Shown: positions 46,272-55,532 of the stretch, one piece after another
Layout of the letters: each line of letters begins with the position of its first letter
How positions within the stretch are numbered: position 1 is the stretch's first letter
Assembly: GCF_000799735.1 (NCBI RefSeq)
Contig: NZ_JUHH01000001.1
Coordinates: 2,046,001 to 2,110,000, forward strand
Origin: Methylotenera sp. G11
GTDB lineage: Bacteria; Pseudomonadota; Gammaproteobacteria; Burkholderiales; Methylophilaceae
Length of the DNA stretch: 64,000 nucleotides
Reading direction: 5' to 3'
Made by a program: the position numbers and the translations under genes
The notes under the pieces: generated by a model
The model's input: the letters and a program-made list of their open reading frames with translations, nothing else
What the model was told of the DNA's origin: nothing
Database searches by the model: none

Positions 46272-47927
46272 TCAGGAATCCTGTGCGCAGATGCTTAAAG
46301 CTACGGCCTCTGCTACCTTGATGCCATCAACCCCTGCCGACAGGATGCCGCCGGCGTAGCCCGCACCTTCGCCGCATGGATATAAGCCTCTGGTATTGAT
46401 GCTCTGCAGTGATGCTTCATCACGCTTGATGCGAATAGGGGAGGAGGTGCGTGTCTCTACACCTGTGAGTACGCCATCGGCCAGGTCAAAGCCTTTGATC
46501 TGTTTTGCAAATTCAGGAATTGCTTCACGCATGGCTGTGATTGCAAATTCAGGCAGGGCGGTATCCAGGCTGGTCAGATGCACACCCGGTGTGTAAGACG
46601 GCATGACTTCACCGAACTTGGTTGAAGGCCGGTTGGCGAGAAAATCACCGATCAGCTGGCCAGGCGCATTGTAATTGCTGCCGCCAAGCACAAAGGCATG
46701 GCTTTCAAGCTGACGCTGCAATTCCATGCCTGCAAGCGGGTGACCGGGGTAGTCGGCTTCTGGCGTAATGCCGACAACAATGCCGGCGTTGGCATTGCGT
46801 TCGTTGCGTGAGTACTGGCTCATACCGTTGGTCGCCACGCGGTTGGGTTCTGACGTGGCCGCCACCACCGTGCCGCCGGGGCACATGCAGAAGCTATAGA
46901 CCGAGCGTCCGTTCCTGGCATGGTGTACCAGCTTGTAATCAGCCGCCCCCAGTTTTGTCAGCAAGTCCTCACTATAGCTCTTGCCGTATCTGGCTCTATC
47001 GATCAGTGATTGCGGATGCTCGATACGGAAGCCGATGGAGAATGGTTTGGCTTCTATGAAAATGCCGCGTTTATAGATCATCTCAAAGGTGTCGCGCGCG
47101 CTGTGTCCTACGGCCAGCACCAGGTGTCTGGTTGCAATTCGCTCACCGTTTTGCAGTATGACAGCCTGTACCTGGTTCAGGCCGTCCGGGTCCTGGCTGA
47201 GCTCAATATCATCGACGCGGCTTCCAAAGCGGATTTCCCCGCCAAGCCCGATAATGGTGTTGCGCATTTCCTCTACCATACCCACTAATCTGAAAGTACC
47301 GATATGCGGGTGGCTGACGTATAGGATTTCTTCCGGTGCGCCGGCTTTTACAAACTCCTGTATCACTTTGCGGCCATAGTGTTTGGGGTCTTTGATCTGG
47401 CTATACAGTTTGCCGTCGGAGAATGTTCCGGCGCCGCCTTCGCCGAACTGTACGTTGGATTCCGGGTTCAGTTTGCTTTTACGCCACAGGCCCCAGGTGT
47501 CTTTGGTACGCTCGCGCACCGCTTTGCCGCGCTCCAGCACGATAGGCCTGAGGCCGGATTGTGCCAGGATCAGTGCGGCAAAAATGCCCGCCGGACCGAA
47601 GCCGATCACAACAGGGCGCGGCTTGTCCGATGAGGTGTTCTGGGTGACGTACTTGTATTCGGTATCAGGAGCCGGTTTGATGTGTGCATCTTTACGGAAT
47701 TTAGCGAGAATCCTGGCCTCATTCCTGACCGTAACGTCCAGGCTGTACACATACAGGATCGCGTGGGATTTGCGTGCATCGACGCCGCGTTTGAAAATTT
47801 CGAAATGCACGAGGTCGCTGGCGGGAATCTCCAGCCGTTTTAATAGCGCGGCTTTGATTTCATCGGCCTGGTGGGTGAGTGACTGCGCGTTTTCGACCGG
47901 CAGTTTGATTTCGGTAATGCGTAACAT
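46272..47927 (-). CDS. FAD-dependent dehydrogenase of the COG2509 family
   Basis: 551 residues. An N-terminal region of about 95 residues precedes the FAD motif PVVIGFGPAGIFAALILAQ (about 106-124) and GRxVDDIE-type elements. Conserved NVQFGEGGAGTFSDGKLYSQ and the C-terminal LYPCGEGAGYAGGILSAG are family marks. Substrate is unknown. GGAGA precedes the ATG. It stands alone, downstream of hda on the same strand with a 200-base gap. Confidence 0.88.
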   Translation of the reverse strand: MLRITEIKLPVENAQSLTHQADEIKAALLKRLEIPASDLVHFEIFKRGVDARKSHAILYVYSLDVTVRNEARILAKFRKDAHIKPAPDTEYKYVTQNTSSDKPRPVVIGFGPAGIFAALILAQSGLRPIVLERGKAVRERTKDTWGLWRKSKLNPESNVQFGEGGAGTFSDGKLYSQIKDPKHYGRKVIQEFVKAGAPEEILYVSHPHIGTFRLVGMVEEMRNTIIGLGGEIRFGSRVDDIELSQDPDGLNQVQAVILQNGERIATRHLVLAVGHSARDTFEMIYKRGIFIEAKPFSIGFRIEHPQSLIDRARYGKSYSEDLLTKLGAADYKLVHHARNGRSVYSFCMCPGGTVVAATSEPNRVATNGMSQYSRNERNANAGIVVGITPEADYPGHPLAGMELQRQLESHAFVLGGSNYNAPGQLIGDFLANRPSTKFGEVMPSYTPGVHLTSLDTALPEFAITAMREAIPEFAKQIKGFDLADGVLTGVETRTSSPIRIKRDEASLQSINTRGLYPCGEGAGYAGGILSAGVDGIKVAEAVALSICAQDS

Positions 47928-48127
47928 ATTGGGTCTCCGGATAGTATTTATCTATCATTTAAAGTGTTTATCTGTCGGAGTCATCTGAAAATACATTTTC
48001 TGTCTTCGCAGGTCGGTTTTGCGGAGATGTCCTTAACGGGTGTACGGGTACAATCTCATCCACAATAAACGCATTTCCAGGCGACGCTGGTGAGTGGCGG
48101 TGCATCAGTAAATCTAAGTCATCAGTT

Positions 48128-48751
48128 TCAAAGTCCTGAATTTAATTGTAATAACTTTTTAAGCAAGGGTACGGTCACCGGTTTTTTCTCGGTCAGTGAC
48201 CATTTGTCCAATGCGTTCAATACCGCCATCAGCGTCGGCAGGTCGCGGCGTAAATAACGCAGGCAATAATCAACCACTTCATCCGGCAATTTCATGCCGC
48301 GTTCTTTGGCGTGCGTTTTGAGTGCTTTCGCTTTTTCTTCATCCGAGAGCGGGTGCAGCTGGTAGACCAGGCCCCAGGCCAGGCGGGTGGCCAGGTCATC
48401 GCGCAGCCCCATTTGTGTTGGCGCTGCATTGCCGCTGGTCACCAGCATGCCGCCAGATGCGCGTAGCTGGTTAAACCGGTTGAACAAGTCAATTTGCGCT
48501 TCTTCATCCAGCGTATGTACATTATCGGCAACGTGCAGCGGCAGGTCGTGTTCGGCTGCTAAGCGTTCGCAGGCTTGCAGTAGATGGCTTTTTCCGCTGC
48601 CATCAACACCCCACAGGTAGATGAAGTTAACGTCGGCTATGCCGGATAACAGCATTTTCAAGCTGTGCAAAGCTTCCTGGTTGCTGCCGGCAATAAAGTT
48701 ATCAAGCGTGGCGGGCGCCAGCGGCTGAATGTCTAAAAGTAACTGTCTCAA
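48128..48751 (-). CDS. hda: Hda, DnaA regulatory inactivator
   Basis: 207 residues. DnaA-like AAA+ protein opening with QLLLDIQPLAPATLDNFIAG; Walker A is WGVDGSGKSHLL. A short N-terminal motif (QLLLD) should bind the sliding clamp, where Hda stimulates ATP hydrolysis by DnaA after replication starts. It lies 6 bases after the AI-2E-family gene, the usual betaproteobacterial neighbour. Confidence 0.93.
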   Translation of the reverse strand: MRQLLLDIQPLAPATLDNFIAGSNQEALHSLKMLLSGIADVNFIYLWGVDGSGKSHLLQACERLAAEHDLPLHVADNVHTLDEEAQIDLFNRFNQLRASGGMLVTSGNAAPTQMGLRDDLATRLAWGLVYQLHPLSDEEKAKALKTHAKERGMKLPDEVVDYCLRYLRRDLPTLMAVLNALDKWSLTEKKPVTVPLLKKLLQLNSGL

Positions 48752-48757
48752 ACCAAA

Positions 48758-49840
48758 TTAACCATTGTAAAGATTGCTGGAAAGGTAATGCTGTCTTGCG
48801 TGCCGGAAGCCAACGGCAATGGCCGCGGAAACAGGCAGCGCCAGCAGGACGCCGCTAAAGCCGAACAGTTGGCCGCCAGCCATCAGGGCAAAAATCACGA
48901 CTAGCGGGTGCAGCCCAATGCGGTCGCCGACCAGGTAAGGGGTCAGCAGCATGCTCTCGACTATCTGGCCGAGGCCAAACACGATCAGGATCGGCACCAG
49001 GTCATGCAGGCTGCCGAATTGCAGCAGGCCGGAAAGCGTAGCCAGCCCAAGGCCTAGGCCAATGCCCAGGTACGGTACAAAGCCCAGCAGGCCGGGAAGC
49101 ACCCCGATCGGCAAGGCAAGCTCCAGTCCGGACAGCCATAAGCCTGTGGCATAAAACACGCTCATAAGCAGCATGACCGCAAGTTGACCGCGCAGGAATT
49201 CAGCCAGCACTGCGTCGATATCGCCGGCGATTTCCACGGTTTTTGCCAGCATCTTCCTGGGCAGTAAATGATTGATTTTGGCAATGATCACGTTCCAGTC
49301 CACCAGCAGGTAGAACAGAACCAGGGGAATCAGGATCAGGTTAGCCAGCCAGCCTATGATTGCGAGCCCATGGCTGCCGATGCCCAGCGCGACCTGTTTG
49401 GCAAAGCTGCCGGCGGTTTGCCAGTTTTCGGTCACGACTTGCTGGATCTGTGCGTAATCAATGTTAAGTGCAACGCCAAAGTGCTCCAGCAGCCATGGTT
49501 CCAGGAAATTTTTTGCCGTGTTGAAATAGACCGGCAGTTTTTGCGAGATCAGCAGGAATTCTTTTTGCATCAACGGCACAACAATCAGCAGCATCATGAC
49601 CAGCAGTGCGGATAAAAGCAGCATCACGATCAGTGCTGCGATGGTGCGGCTTGGGCTGTAGCTGAATCTTTGATTGAAAAAAGAGAAGTTCAGGGCATCA
49701 ATCCTGTTCACCAGCGGGTTGGTGATGTAGGCCAGGATGGCCGCTATCAGGAATGGTGTAAGTATCGGACTCAGCAGGTAAATCAGGCCGCAGACGACCA
49801 ACCCGGTAATCCACCAAAGGTAATGCGTACGGTTATTCAT
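48758..49840 (-). CDS. AI-2E family transporter / PerM-like permease
   Basis: 360 residues, about eight hydrophobic helices with the family signature VLPGLLGFVPYLGIGLGLGL and the later IVESMLLTPYLVGDRIGLHP (PF01594). Members export varied small molecules or ions; the substrate is unknown. It is cotranscribed with hda and divergent from purM. Confidence 0.88.
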   Translation of the reverse strand: MNNRTHYLWWITGLVVCGLIYLLSPILTPFLIAAILAYITNPLVNRIDALNFSFFNQRFSYSPSRTIAALIVMLLLSALLVMMLLIVVPLMQKEFLLISQKLPVYFNTAKNFLEPWLLEHFGVALNIDYAQIQQVVTENWQTAGSFAKQVALGIGSHGLAIIGWLANLILIPLVLFYLLVDWNVIIAKINHLLPRKMLAKTVEIAGDIDAVLAEFLRGQLAVMLLMSVFYATGLWLSGLELALPIGVLPGLLGFVPYLGIGLGLGLATLSGLLQFGSLHDLVPILIVFGLGQIVESMLLTPYLVGDRIGLHPLVVIFALMAGGQLFGFSGVLLALPVSAAIAVGFRHARQHYLSSNLYNG

Positions 49841-50144
49841 CAGCTAAGTTCACCATTTTGTTTTTTTATAGTATTTAGATATGCCCGAAATTTCGGTTAA
49901 TCAGGCATTTCAGTTAAAATAGCGACATTCTGAATATTGCATTGGCCGGATTTAAATCCAGCGCAGATGCTGATGGCTATTTTGCGGTCATTTTAGCCGA
50001 TTTTTTAATATGCATAGCAATCCTGTGCATATTAAAAAATCAACTAAACTGCCACGTAAACGACTTTATTATCATCACGCGCCCTCATGCAATATCCAGA
50101 ATGATCACGACAGAACATACTTTTAGTAGAAAGCGAGAACGGAC
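49841..50144. promoter_or_regulatory. Divergent 304-base region upstream of purM, with two palindromes
   Basis: It holds a 12-bp perfect palindrome CCGAAATTTCGG (49885-49896), a TAAAAT -10-like hexamer (49915-49920) and a long AT-rich inverted repeat (listed separately). A 15-codon frame (ATG 50101) ends within the TTG start of purM, overlapping it by 4 bases; coding there is doubtful. I see no RNA gene. Confidence 0.5.
49999..50041. repeat. 16-bp perfect inverted repeat upstream of purM
   Basis: Left arm 49999-50014 (GATTTTTTAATATGCA) and right arm 50026-50041 are exact complements with an 11-base loop. The T-run and A-run are inside the stem, so it could be a terminator remnant in either direction, a cruciform-forming site or a leader hairpin for purM. 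Confidence 0.75.
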
Positions 50145-51194
50145 TTGAGCGCCAATAATTCAGATAAAACTTCTATCAGCTACCGCGATGCAGGGGTAGA
50201 TATTGAAGCGGGCGATGCCTTAGTTGAGCAAATTAAACCTTTTGCCAAACGCACGATGCGTCCGGAAGTGCTTGGCGGCATCGGCGGTTTTGGTTCTTTG
50301 TTTGCGGTACCGCAAAAATTCAAAGAGCCGATTCTGGTTTCCGGTACTGATGGCGTGGGCACTAAGCTCAAACTCGCTTTTGAATTGAATAAGCATGACA
50401 CCGTAGGTATCGACCTGGTAGCGATGAGCGTGAACGATATTCTGGTGCAGGGTGCCGAGCCACTGTTCTTTCTGGATTACTTTGCCTGCGGCAAGCTGGA
50501 AGTCGGCGTAGCCGCGCAAGTGATTAAAGGCATCGCCCAAGGCTGTGAGCAGTCTGGCTGTGCCTTGGTAGGCGGCGAAACTGCTGAAATGCCGGGTATG
50601 TACCCGGCCGGTGAATATGACCTGGCAGGTTTTGCGGTGGGCTGTGCAGATAAATCCAAACTGATTGACGGCACGACGATTGCTGCCGGTGATGTCGTGC
50701 TGGGCCTGGCTTCGAGCGGCGCACATTCCAACGGTTACTCACTGATCCGCAAGCTGATCGAAAAATCAGGCATTGATTTTGAATCGGATTTCCACGGCAG
50801 GAAATTCAAGGATGTGGTGATGGAACCTACACGTATCTACGTGAAATCATTGCTGAAACTGATTGAAGCCTTGCCGGTAAAAGGCATGGCGCACATTACC
50901 GGCGGCGGCATTACCGAGAATATCCCGCGTGTGCTGCCGGCAGGTTTGACTGCTGAAATCAGGGCCGATGGCTGGCAGCTGCCGCCATTGTTCCAATGGT
51001 TGCAGGCGCAGGGCAACATTGTGCCGAGCGAACTTTATAAAACATTCAACTGCGGCATCGGCATGGCAGTGATTGTGGCAAAAGAGCATGTGGCGCAGGC
51101 GAAGCAATTGCTGGAAGCCTCCGGTGAGACCGTGTTCGAAATCGGCCATATCCGTGCCCAGAATGCAGGTGAAGCACCGACGATTGTCGTTTAA
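50145..51194 (+). CDS. purM: Phosphoribosylformylglycinamidine cyclo-ligase
   Basis: 349 residues. AIR synthetase of purine synthesis, with [34 protein letters not shown] and [11 protein letters not shown]. It starts with TTG at 50145, preceded by GAGAACGG; the opening [16 protein letters not shown] matches the usual start, which supports this codon. purN, which often accompanies purM and DUF3108 in betaproteobacteria, is absent here. Confidence 0.96.
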   Translation: MSANNSDKTSISYRDAGVDIEAGDALVEQIKPFAKRTMRPEVLGGIGGFGSLFAVPQKFKEPILVSGTDGVGTKLKLAFELNKHDTVGIDLVAMSVNDILVQGAEPLFFLDYFACGKLEVGVAAQVIKGIAQGCEQSGCALVGGETAEMPGMYPAGEYDLAGFAVGCADKSKLIDGTTIAAGDVVLGLASSGAHSNGYSLIRKLIEKSGIDFESDFHGRKFKDVVMEPTRIYVKSLLKLIEALPVKGMAHITGGGITENIPRVLPAGLTAEIRADGWQLPPLFQWLQAQGNIVPSELYKTFNCGIGMAVIVAKEHVAQAKQLLEASGETVFEIGHIRAQNAGEAPTIVV

Positions 51195-51280
51195 CCGATT
51201 AGCCTTGTAATGAAACGCCACGTAACGAAACCTCTGCTGGCGCGTTAGATTGATGTGTTTCTTAAATTAAAGGAAATCTT

Positions 51281-52024
51281 GTGTTTAATCACATCAAAAT
51301 ATTTACATTGTTTAAACTACTAAACCTGGCAGTTCTGTTGTCGGCAACATCCGTGATGGCAGAACAGGCGGCATTATCAAATGCCGCCATGCCTAAACGC
51401 ATTCAGGCTGTGTACGAAGTGACAAAAAATGGCCAGCCGTTTGCCAAGGTTCACGAGCAGTTCATTGTCAGCGGCACTGGCTATAAGGTCGAGAGTGTTA
51501 CCAAAGGGATCGGTGTTTATGCGTTGTTTGGTGAGCGTGTATTGACCAGCAGCGGCGAAATGACGGCGCAAGGGCTGAAACCTGTTCATTTCGAGCTGCG
51601 CCAGGGCGATAACCCCAAGAAAGCCGTGCTGGCAGATTTCGACTGGACTAAACAGAATCTGCGCCTGACGGTTAAAGGCAAGCTGAAAGAAGCGCCGCTC
51701 ACAGCAGGCACCCAGGACCTGGCAAGCTTCGCTTACCAGTTCATGTTTCTGGCCAAGCCGTTAAAAGGTGACATCACGGTAACGCTGACCACCGGCAAGA
51801 AACTTAACCAGTATCAATACCATATCAATCCTGAAACTGAAGTGATTACCAGCGCGGGCGTGCAATATAAAACCCAGCACCTGGCGCCACCGGTACAGGA
51901 TACACAAGAGACCAAGGAACTGTGGCTCGCTGCCGATTATCACTATGTACCTGTAAAAATCCTGATGGTGGATGATAACGGGCAGAAGCTGGAACAGACA
52001 CTGACCGAGTTGCGTATGGAGTAG
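51281..52024 (+). CDS. Exported DUF3108 protein
   Basis: 247 residues. A signal peptide (FKLLNLAVLLSATSVMA) leads into a DUF3108 domain with FDWTKQNLRLTVKG, GTQDLASFAYQFMF, TGKKLNQYQYHI and LWLAADYHYVPVKI. It starts at GTG 51281 with AAAGGAAA upstream. Clear paralogue of the domain at 5280-6374 but without the TonB-like anchor and linker. Function unknown; the position between purM and an RsmB-like gene is common. Confidence 0.86.
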   Translation: MFNHIKIFTLFKLLNLAVLLSATSVMAEQAALSNAAMPKRIQAVYEVTKNGQPFAKVHEQFIVSGTGYKVESVTKGIGVYALFGERVLTSSGEMTAQGLKPVHFELRQGDNPKKAVLADFDWTKQNLRLTVKGKLKEAPLTAGTQDLASFAYQFMFLAKPLKGDITVTLTTGKKLNQYQYHINPETEVITSAGVQYKTQHLAPPVQDTQETKELWLAADYHYVPVKILMVDDNGQKLEQTLTELRME

Positions 52025-52069
52025 ATGAGAGTTCTGCACGGTCAATTTTCAACTAAAATCCATCGACTG

Positions 52070-52097
52070 CGTCATTCCCGCCTCCGCGGGAATGACG
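52070..52097. repeat. REP-like GC-rich hairpin
   Basis: CGTCATTCCCGC (52070-52081) pairs perfectly with 52086-52097 over a CTCC loop. Closely similar GTCATTCCCGC elements are widespread between genes in beta- and gammaproteobacteria. It may stop transcription after the DUF3108 gene (TTTT follows shortly). Only one copy was noticed in this window. Confidence 0.7.
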
Positions 52098-52219
52098 GTT
52101 TTAGAAAACTCTGCTGAAAGTTGATGTATTTTTTGTTTCGTGCAAAAGCCTCGGAATGTTCTGTTTTGTAACAGCTGTAATTAAAAAATTAAAGAAATTT
52201 TACGTAAAGAAAATCAAAT

Positions 52220-53746
52220 ATGACGCCTAATCTGATCCGCCAAGCTGCTGTGGTTTTATCTAATCTGCTGACATTCAGCAGCCCTGCGGACGCTAAATTA
52301 AGCGAATTCTTTCGCAACAACAGGGAGCTAGGTACCAAAGAGCGTGCATTTGTTGCGGAGAGCGTGTACGGCGTTCTGCGCCGCCTGCGTTTTCTGAGTA
52401 CGGTGACGGCCAATGAAGAAGATGATCCGGATGATGCGCGCAAGCTGATCCTGGCTTATCTGCTGCGCGTGCAGGGCATGAGTATCCGTGAACTGGAACC
52501 CATGCTCAACGAACAGCAGAAAGAGTGGGCGCACATGATCAAGGCAAAGTCTACCGAGAATCTGCCGTTAGCGGTGCAGGCCGATGTGCGTGACTGGCTG
52601 TGGGACAAACTCGTTGCCCAATATGGCGAAAAGGATGCGCTTGCGATTGGCCGCAGCATGCATGAGCAGGCTACGCTGGATCTGCGTGTGAATACGATCA
52701 AAGGCAACCGTGATGAGGTGCTGGCAAAATTCATCTCTGAAAACACTTCCGGCGAGACGAATATCAGCAGGACACCTTATTCCCCTATCGGTATCCGCAT
52801 GCCTAACCGCATGAATATCGGCCGCCATGTATTGTTTACGGAAGGCAAAATCGAAGTGCAGGACGAGGGCAGCCAGCTGCTGTCATACCTGGTGGCACCT
52901 AAACGCGGCATGATGGTTGCGGACTTCTGCGCGGGTGCCGGTGGCAAGAGCCTGGCAATCGGCGCACTGATGCGCAACACCGGCCGTCTGTACGCGTTTG
53001 ACGTGTCCGAGAAGCGCCTGCATAACCTTGGCCAGCGCCTCAAGCGCTCCGGCTTGAGTAATATGCATGCACAAGTGATCAGCAGCGAGACCGACCCTAA
53101 ATTGAAACGCCTGAATGGCAAGTTTGATCGCGTGCTGGTCGATGCGCCATGCAGCGGTTTAGGTACCTTGCGCCGTAACCCTGATTTGAAATGGCGCCAG
53201 ATGCCGGAAGATGTTGCCGAGCTGAATGTGAAGCAAACCAATATTCTGGCGCGTGCCGCCAAGCTCACTAAAACCGGAGGTCGCCTCATTTATGCAACCT
53301 GCAGCCTGCTCAATGACGAGAACGAGAAAATCGCAGAACAGTTTCTGGCGACACATCCGGATTTCAAATTGTTGAATGCCGCAGAGATTCTGGCACAGCA
53401 GCATATTGAGCTGGATACCGGCAATTACCTGAAACTGCTGCCGCATCTGCACAATACCGATGGCTTCTTTGCCGCGGTGTTCGAAAAAACACAGGCCGTA
53501 CATGAAGCCGGCACAGATCAAGCTGATACTGAAGCGAGTGCAGTACCTGCACAGGTTGAGGGTGCAGCAGTCGAACCTGCCGTGATGGCTGAGGCTGACG
53601 AAGCTGAGCCAAAAGCGGCGAAGCCTAAAACAGCCAAACCGAAAACTGACAAACCAACAGTTGAAAAAGCAAAGGCCGTAAAGCCTAAAGCTGAGAAACC
53701 AAAAGTCGCCAAAGTTAAAGCTGCTAAACCTAAAGCGGCAGAGTAA
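52220..53746 (+). CDS. RsmB/NOP-family rRNA cytosine-C5 methyltransferase with basic tail
   Basis: 508 residues. The N-terminal third is a NusB-like helical region; the catalytic domain has SAM motif VADFCAGAGGKSLAIGA, motif IV VLVDAPCSGLGTLRRNPD and motif VI IYATCSLLNDENE with the catalytic cysteines. The closest role is m5C methylation of 16S rRNA (RsmB or RsmF). Beyond about residue 430 an acidic linker leads to a Lys/Ala/Pro tail with repeated KPK units (AKPKTAKPKTDKP and after), which is not part of the enzyme fold. Confidence 0.88.
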   Translation: MTPNLIRQAAVVLSNLLTFSSPADAKLSEFFRNNRELGTKERAFVAESVYGVLRRLRFLSTVTANEEDDPDDARKLILAYLLRVQGMSIRELEPMLNEQQKEWAHMIKAKSTENLPLAVQADVRDWLWDKLVAQYGEKDALAIGRSMHEQATLDLRVNTIKGNRDEVLAKFISENTSGETNISRTPYSPIGIRMPNRMNIGRHVLFTEGKIEVQDEGSQLLSYLVAPKRGMMVADFCAGAGGKSLAIGALMRNTGRLYAFDVSEKRLHNLGQRLKRSGLSNMHAQVISSETDPKLKRLNGKFDRVLVDAPCSGLGTLRRNPDLKWRQMPEDVAELNVKQTNILARAAKLTKTGGRLIYATCSLLNDENEKIAEQFLATHPDFKLLNAAEILAQQHIELDTGNYLKLLPHLHNTDGFFAAVFEKTQAVHEAGTDQADTEASAVPAQVEGAAVEPAVMAEADEAEPKAAKPKTAKPKTDKPTVEKAKAVKPKAEKPKVAKVKAAKPKAAE

Positions 53747-53757
53747 TTAAATAGCTT

Positions 53758-54999
53758 ATGAAGCTGCCTGGCCTGAATACACAGATTCTACTCGGCGCAA
53801 TCTTCGGCGTTGCTGCCGGTGTGTATTTTCATAGTCTGGGCACTGCGCATCCGTTTGTGCAGACCGGGCTGTATGCGTCCGGCCTGGTTGGCACGCTGTT
53901 CATTGATCTGCTTAAAATGATCCTGATCCCGCTGGTGTTCTGCTCTATCACTGTGGGTATCGCCAACCTGCGTCAGCACCGGCAGATGCACCGTGTCTGG
54001 GTGGCCACCCTGGTGTTTTTCATGTTCACGATGGCAATTGCCATCACCTTGGGTATGGCTGCCAGCCTTTATTTCAAACCCGGTGCCGGTGTTGAGATCG
54101 CAATGTTCAGTGACGCGATGCGGAATTTCTCTGCCGCGCAGATCAGTCCGTCCGAATTCGCGACCCAGTTTCTGCATGGCTTGTTTGTAAATCCATTCAA
54201 AGCCCTGAGCGAGGGCAATGTGCTGGCTGTCGTAATATTTGCCCTGTTTCTCGGTATTGCGTTAGTCATGGGCGGGGAGCGCTATCGGAATATACTGGTT
54301 TTATTGCAGGAAGCCCAGGAGATCACGATGCGTATCGTTGGCTGGGTGATGGTGCTGGCGCCGTTCGGCATCATGGCTTTGCTGATTAAATTGGTCGCGA
54401 CACAGGACACCGCAATGATAGGCACGCTGGCTAAATTTATGGGCGTGGTAACCGGTATTACATTGCTGCACGGTGTCGTGATCCTGCCTTTGCTGTTGTA
54501 TCTGATCACAGGCACAACACCACTGGCATTCTGGCGAGGCGCACGAGAAGCTTTGATTACTGCATTTGCCACCAGTTCCAGCAATGCGACGCTACCCATT
54601 ACCATGCGCTGCACCACCCGGAACCTGAAAGTCAGGCCAGAGATCGCAGGGTTTGTCGTGCCCCTGGGAGCTACGGTTAACATGGATGGTACAGCCCTGT
54701 ATGAGGCCGCTGCCGCATTGTTTATTGCCAACCTGGTTGGCGTTGAGCTGAGTTTCGCCCAGCAGCTGATCGTGTTCTTTACAGCAATGATCGCCGCAAT
54801 GGGCGCTCCCGGCATCCCCAGTGCCGGCATGGTGACCATGGTCATGGTGCTGCAGTCGGTGGGATTGCCTGCCGAAGCGATTGCCATCCTTCTGCCAATA
54901 GACCGGCTGCTGGATACCCTGCGCACTACCGTGAACGTACAAGGCGATATGGTGGGCAGCCTTGTAGTGCAGAAACTCGCCGCCGCGCCTGAAGCCTGA
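53758..54999 (+). CDS. Dicarboxylate/amino acid:cation symporter (SDF family)
   Basis: 413 residues, eight helices plus re-entrant loops. Family motifs are the serine-rich ATSSSNATLPITM (HP1), GATVNMDGTALYEAAAALF (TM7 NMDGT) and GAPGIPSAGMVTMVMV (HP2). It imports C4-dicarboxylates or glutamate with Na+ or H+. A DctA or GltP choice cannot be made. Its stop overlaps the GNAT start by one base. Confidence 0.93.
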   Translation: MKLPGLNTQILLGAIFGVAAGVYFHSLGTAHPFVQTGLYASGLVGTLFIDLLKMILIPLVFCSITVGIANLRQHRQMHRVWVATLVFFMFTMAIAITLGMAASLYFKPGAGVEIAMFSDAMRNFSAAQISPSEFATQFLHGLFVNPFKALSEGNVLAVVIFALFLGIALVMGGERYRNILVLLQEAQEITMRIVGWVMVLAPFGIMALLIKLVATQDTAMIGTLAKFMGVVTGITLLHGVVILPLLLYLITGTTPLAFWRGAREALITAFATSSSNATLPITMRCTTRNLKVRPEIAGFVVPLGATVNMDGTALYEAAAALFIANLVGVELSFAQQLIVFFTAMIAAMGAPGIPSAGMVTMVMVLQSVGLPAEAIAILLPIDRLLDTLRTTVNVQGDMVGSLVVQKLAAAPEA

Positions 55000-55523
55000 T
55001 GATGCCTTCACTATTTTTCCGGCCTGCCCTGGCAGCGGATTCAGCCAGCATTGCCGCACTGGCGAATAGTGCGTATCGCGGCGATACCAGCCGGCAAGGC
55101 TGGACCACTGAAGCTGACCTGCTTGATGGCTTGCGTACTACGGCCGCAGAAGTGCAGCATCTCATCGAATCTGAACACTGTGTGATCCTGCTATGCATGA
55201 ACGGCAATGACCTGATTGCTTCAGTCTGTCTTGAGAAAGAGGCTGATGCGGCACATGTCGGCTTGTTTGTGGTGAACCCTGCCATGCAGGGCCTGGGTGT
55301 AGGTAAGCAACTGCTCACTTATGCTGAAAGCTATGCTGTGCAGCACTGGTCGGTGAAAAAGTGCTGCATGCATGTCATCACGCTGCGCCATGAGCTGATT
55401 GCTTTTTATGAGCGGCGCGGCTACCGGCGCACCGGTATGGTTAAAACATTCCCCGTTAATCCCGATATGTGGCAGCCTAAAATGACCGGCCTGCAACTGG
55501 AGCTGCTTGAAAAACCGCTCTGA
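54999..55523 (+). CDS. GNAT-family N-acetyltransferase
   Basis: 174 residues. The acetyl-CoA loop appears as AMQGLGVGKQLLTYAES, after beta strand HVGLFVVNP; the C-terminal FYERRGYRRTG is also typical. Acceptor unknown. Coupled to the symporter by a one-base overlap, so the transported compound and the acetylated substrate may be related, but this is only suggestive. Confidence 0.88.
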   Translation: MMPSLFFRPALAADSASIAALANSAYRGDTSRQGWTTEADLLDGLRTTAAEVQHLIESEHCVILLCMNGNDLIASVCLEKEADAAHVGLFVVNPAMQGLGVGKQLLTYAESYAVQHWSVKKCCMHVITLRHELIAFYERRGYRRTGMVKTFPVNPDMWQPKMTGLQLELLEKPL

Positions 55524-55532
55524 TTATCAGGA

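Noticed and set aside
49942-50148. A 68-codon TTG-started frame overlapping the purM start by 4 bases
   Set aside because: It runs through a long inverted repeat, has no ribosome site and no recognisable family. The overlap is probably chance.
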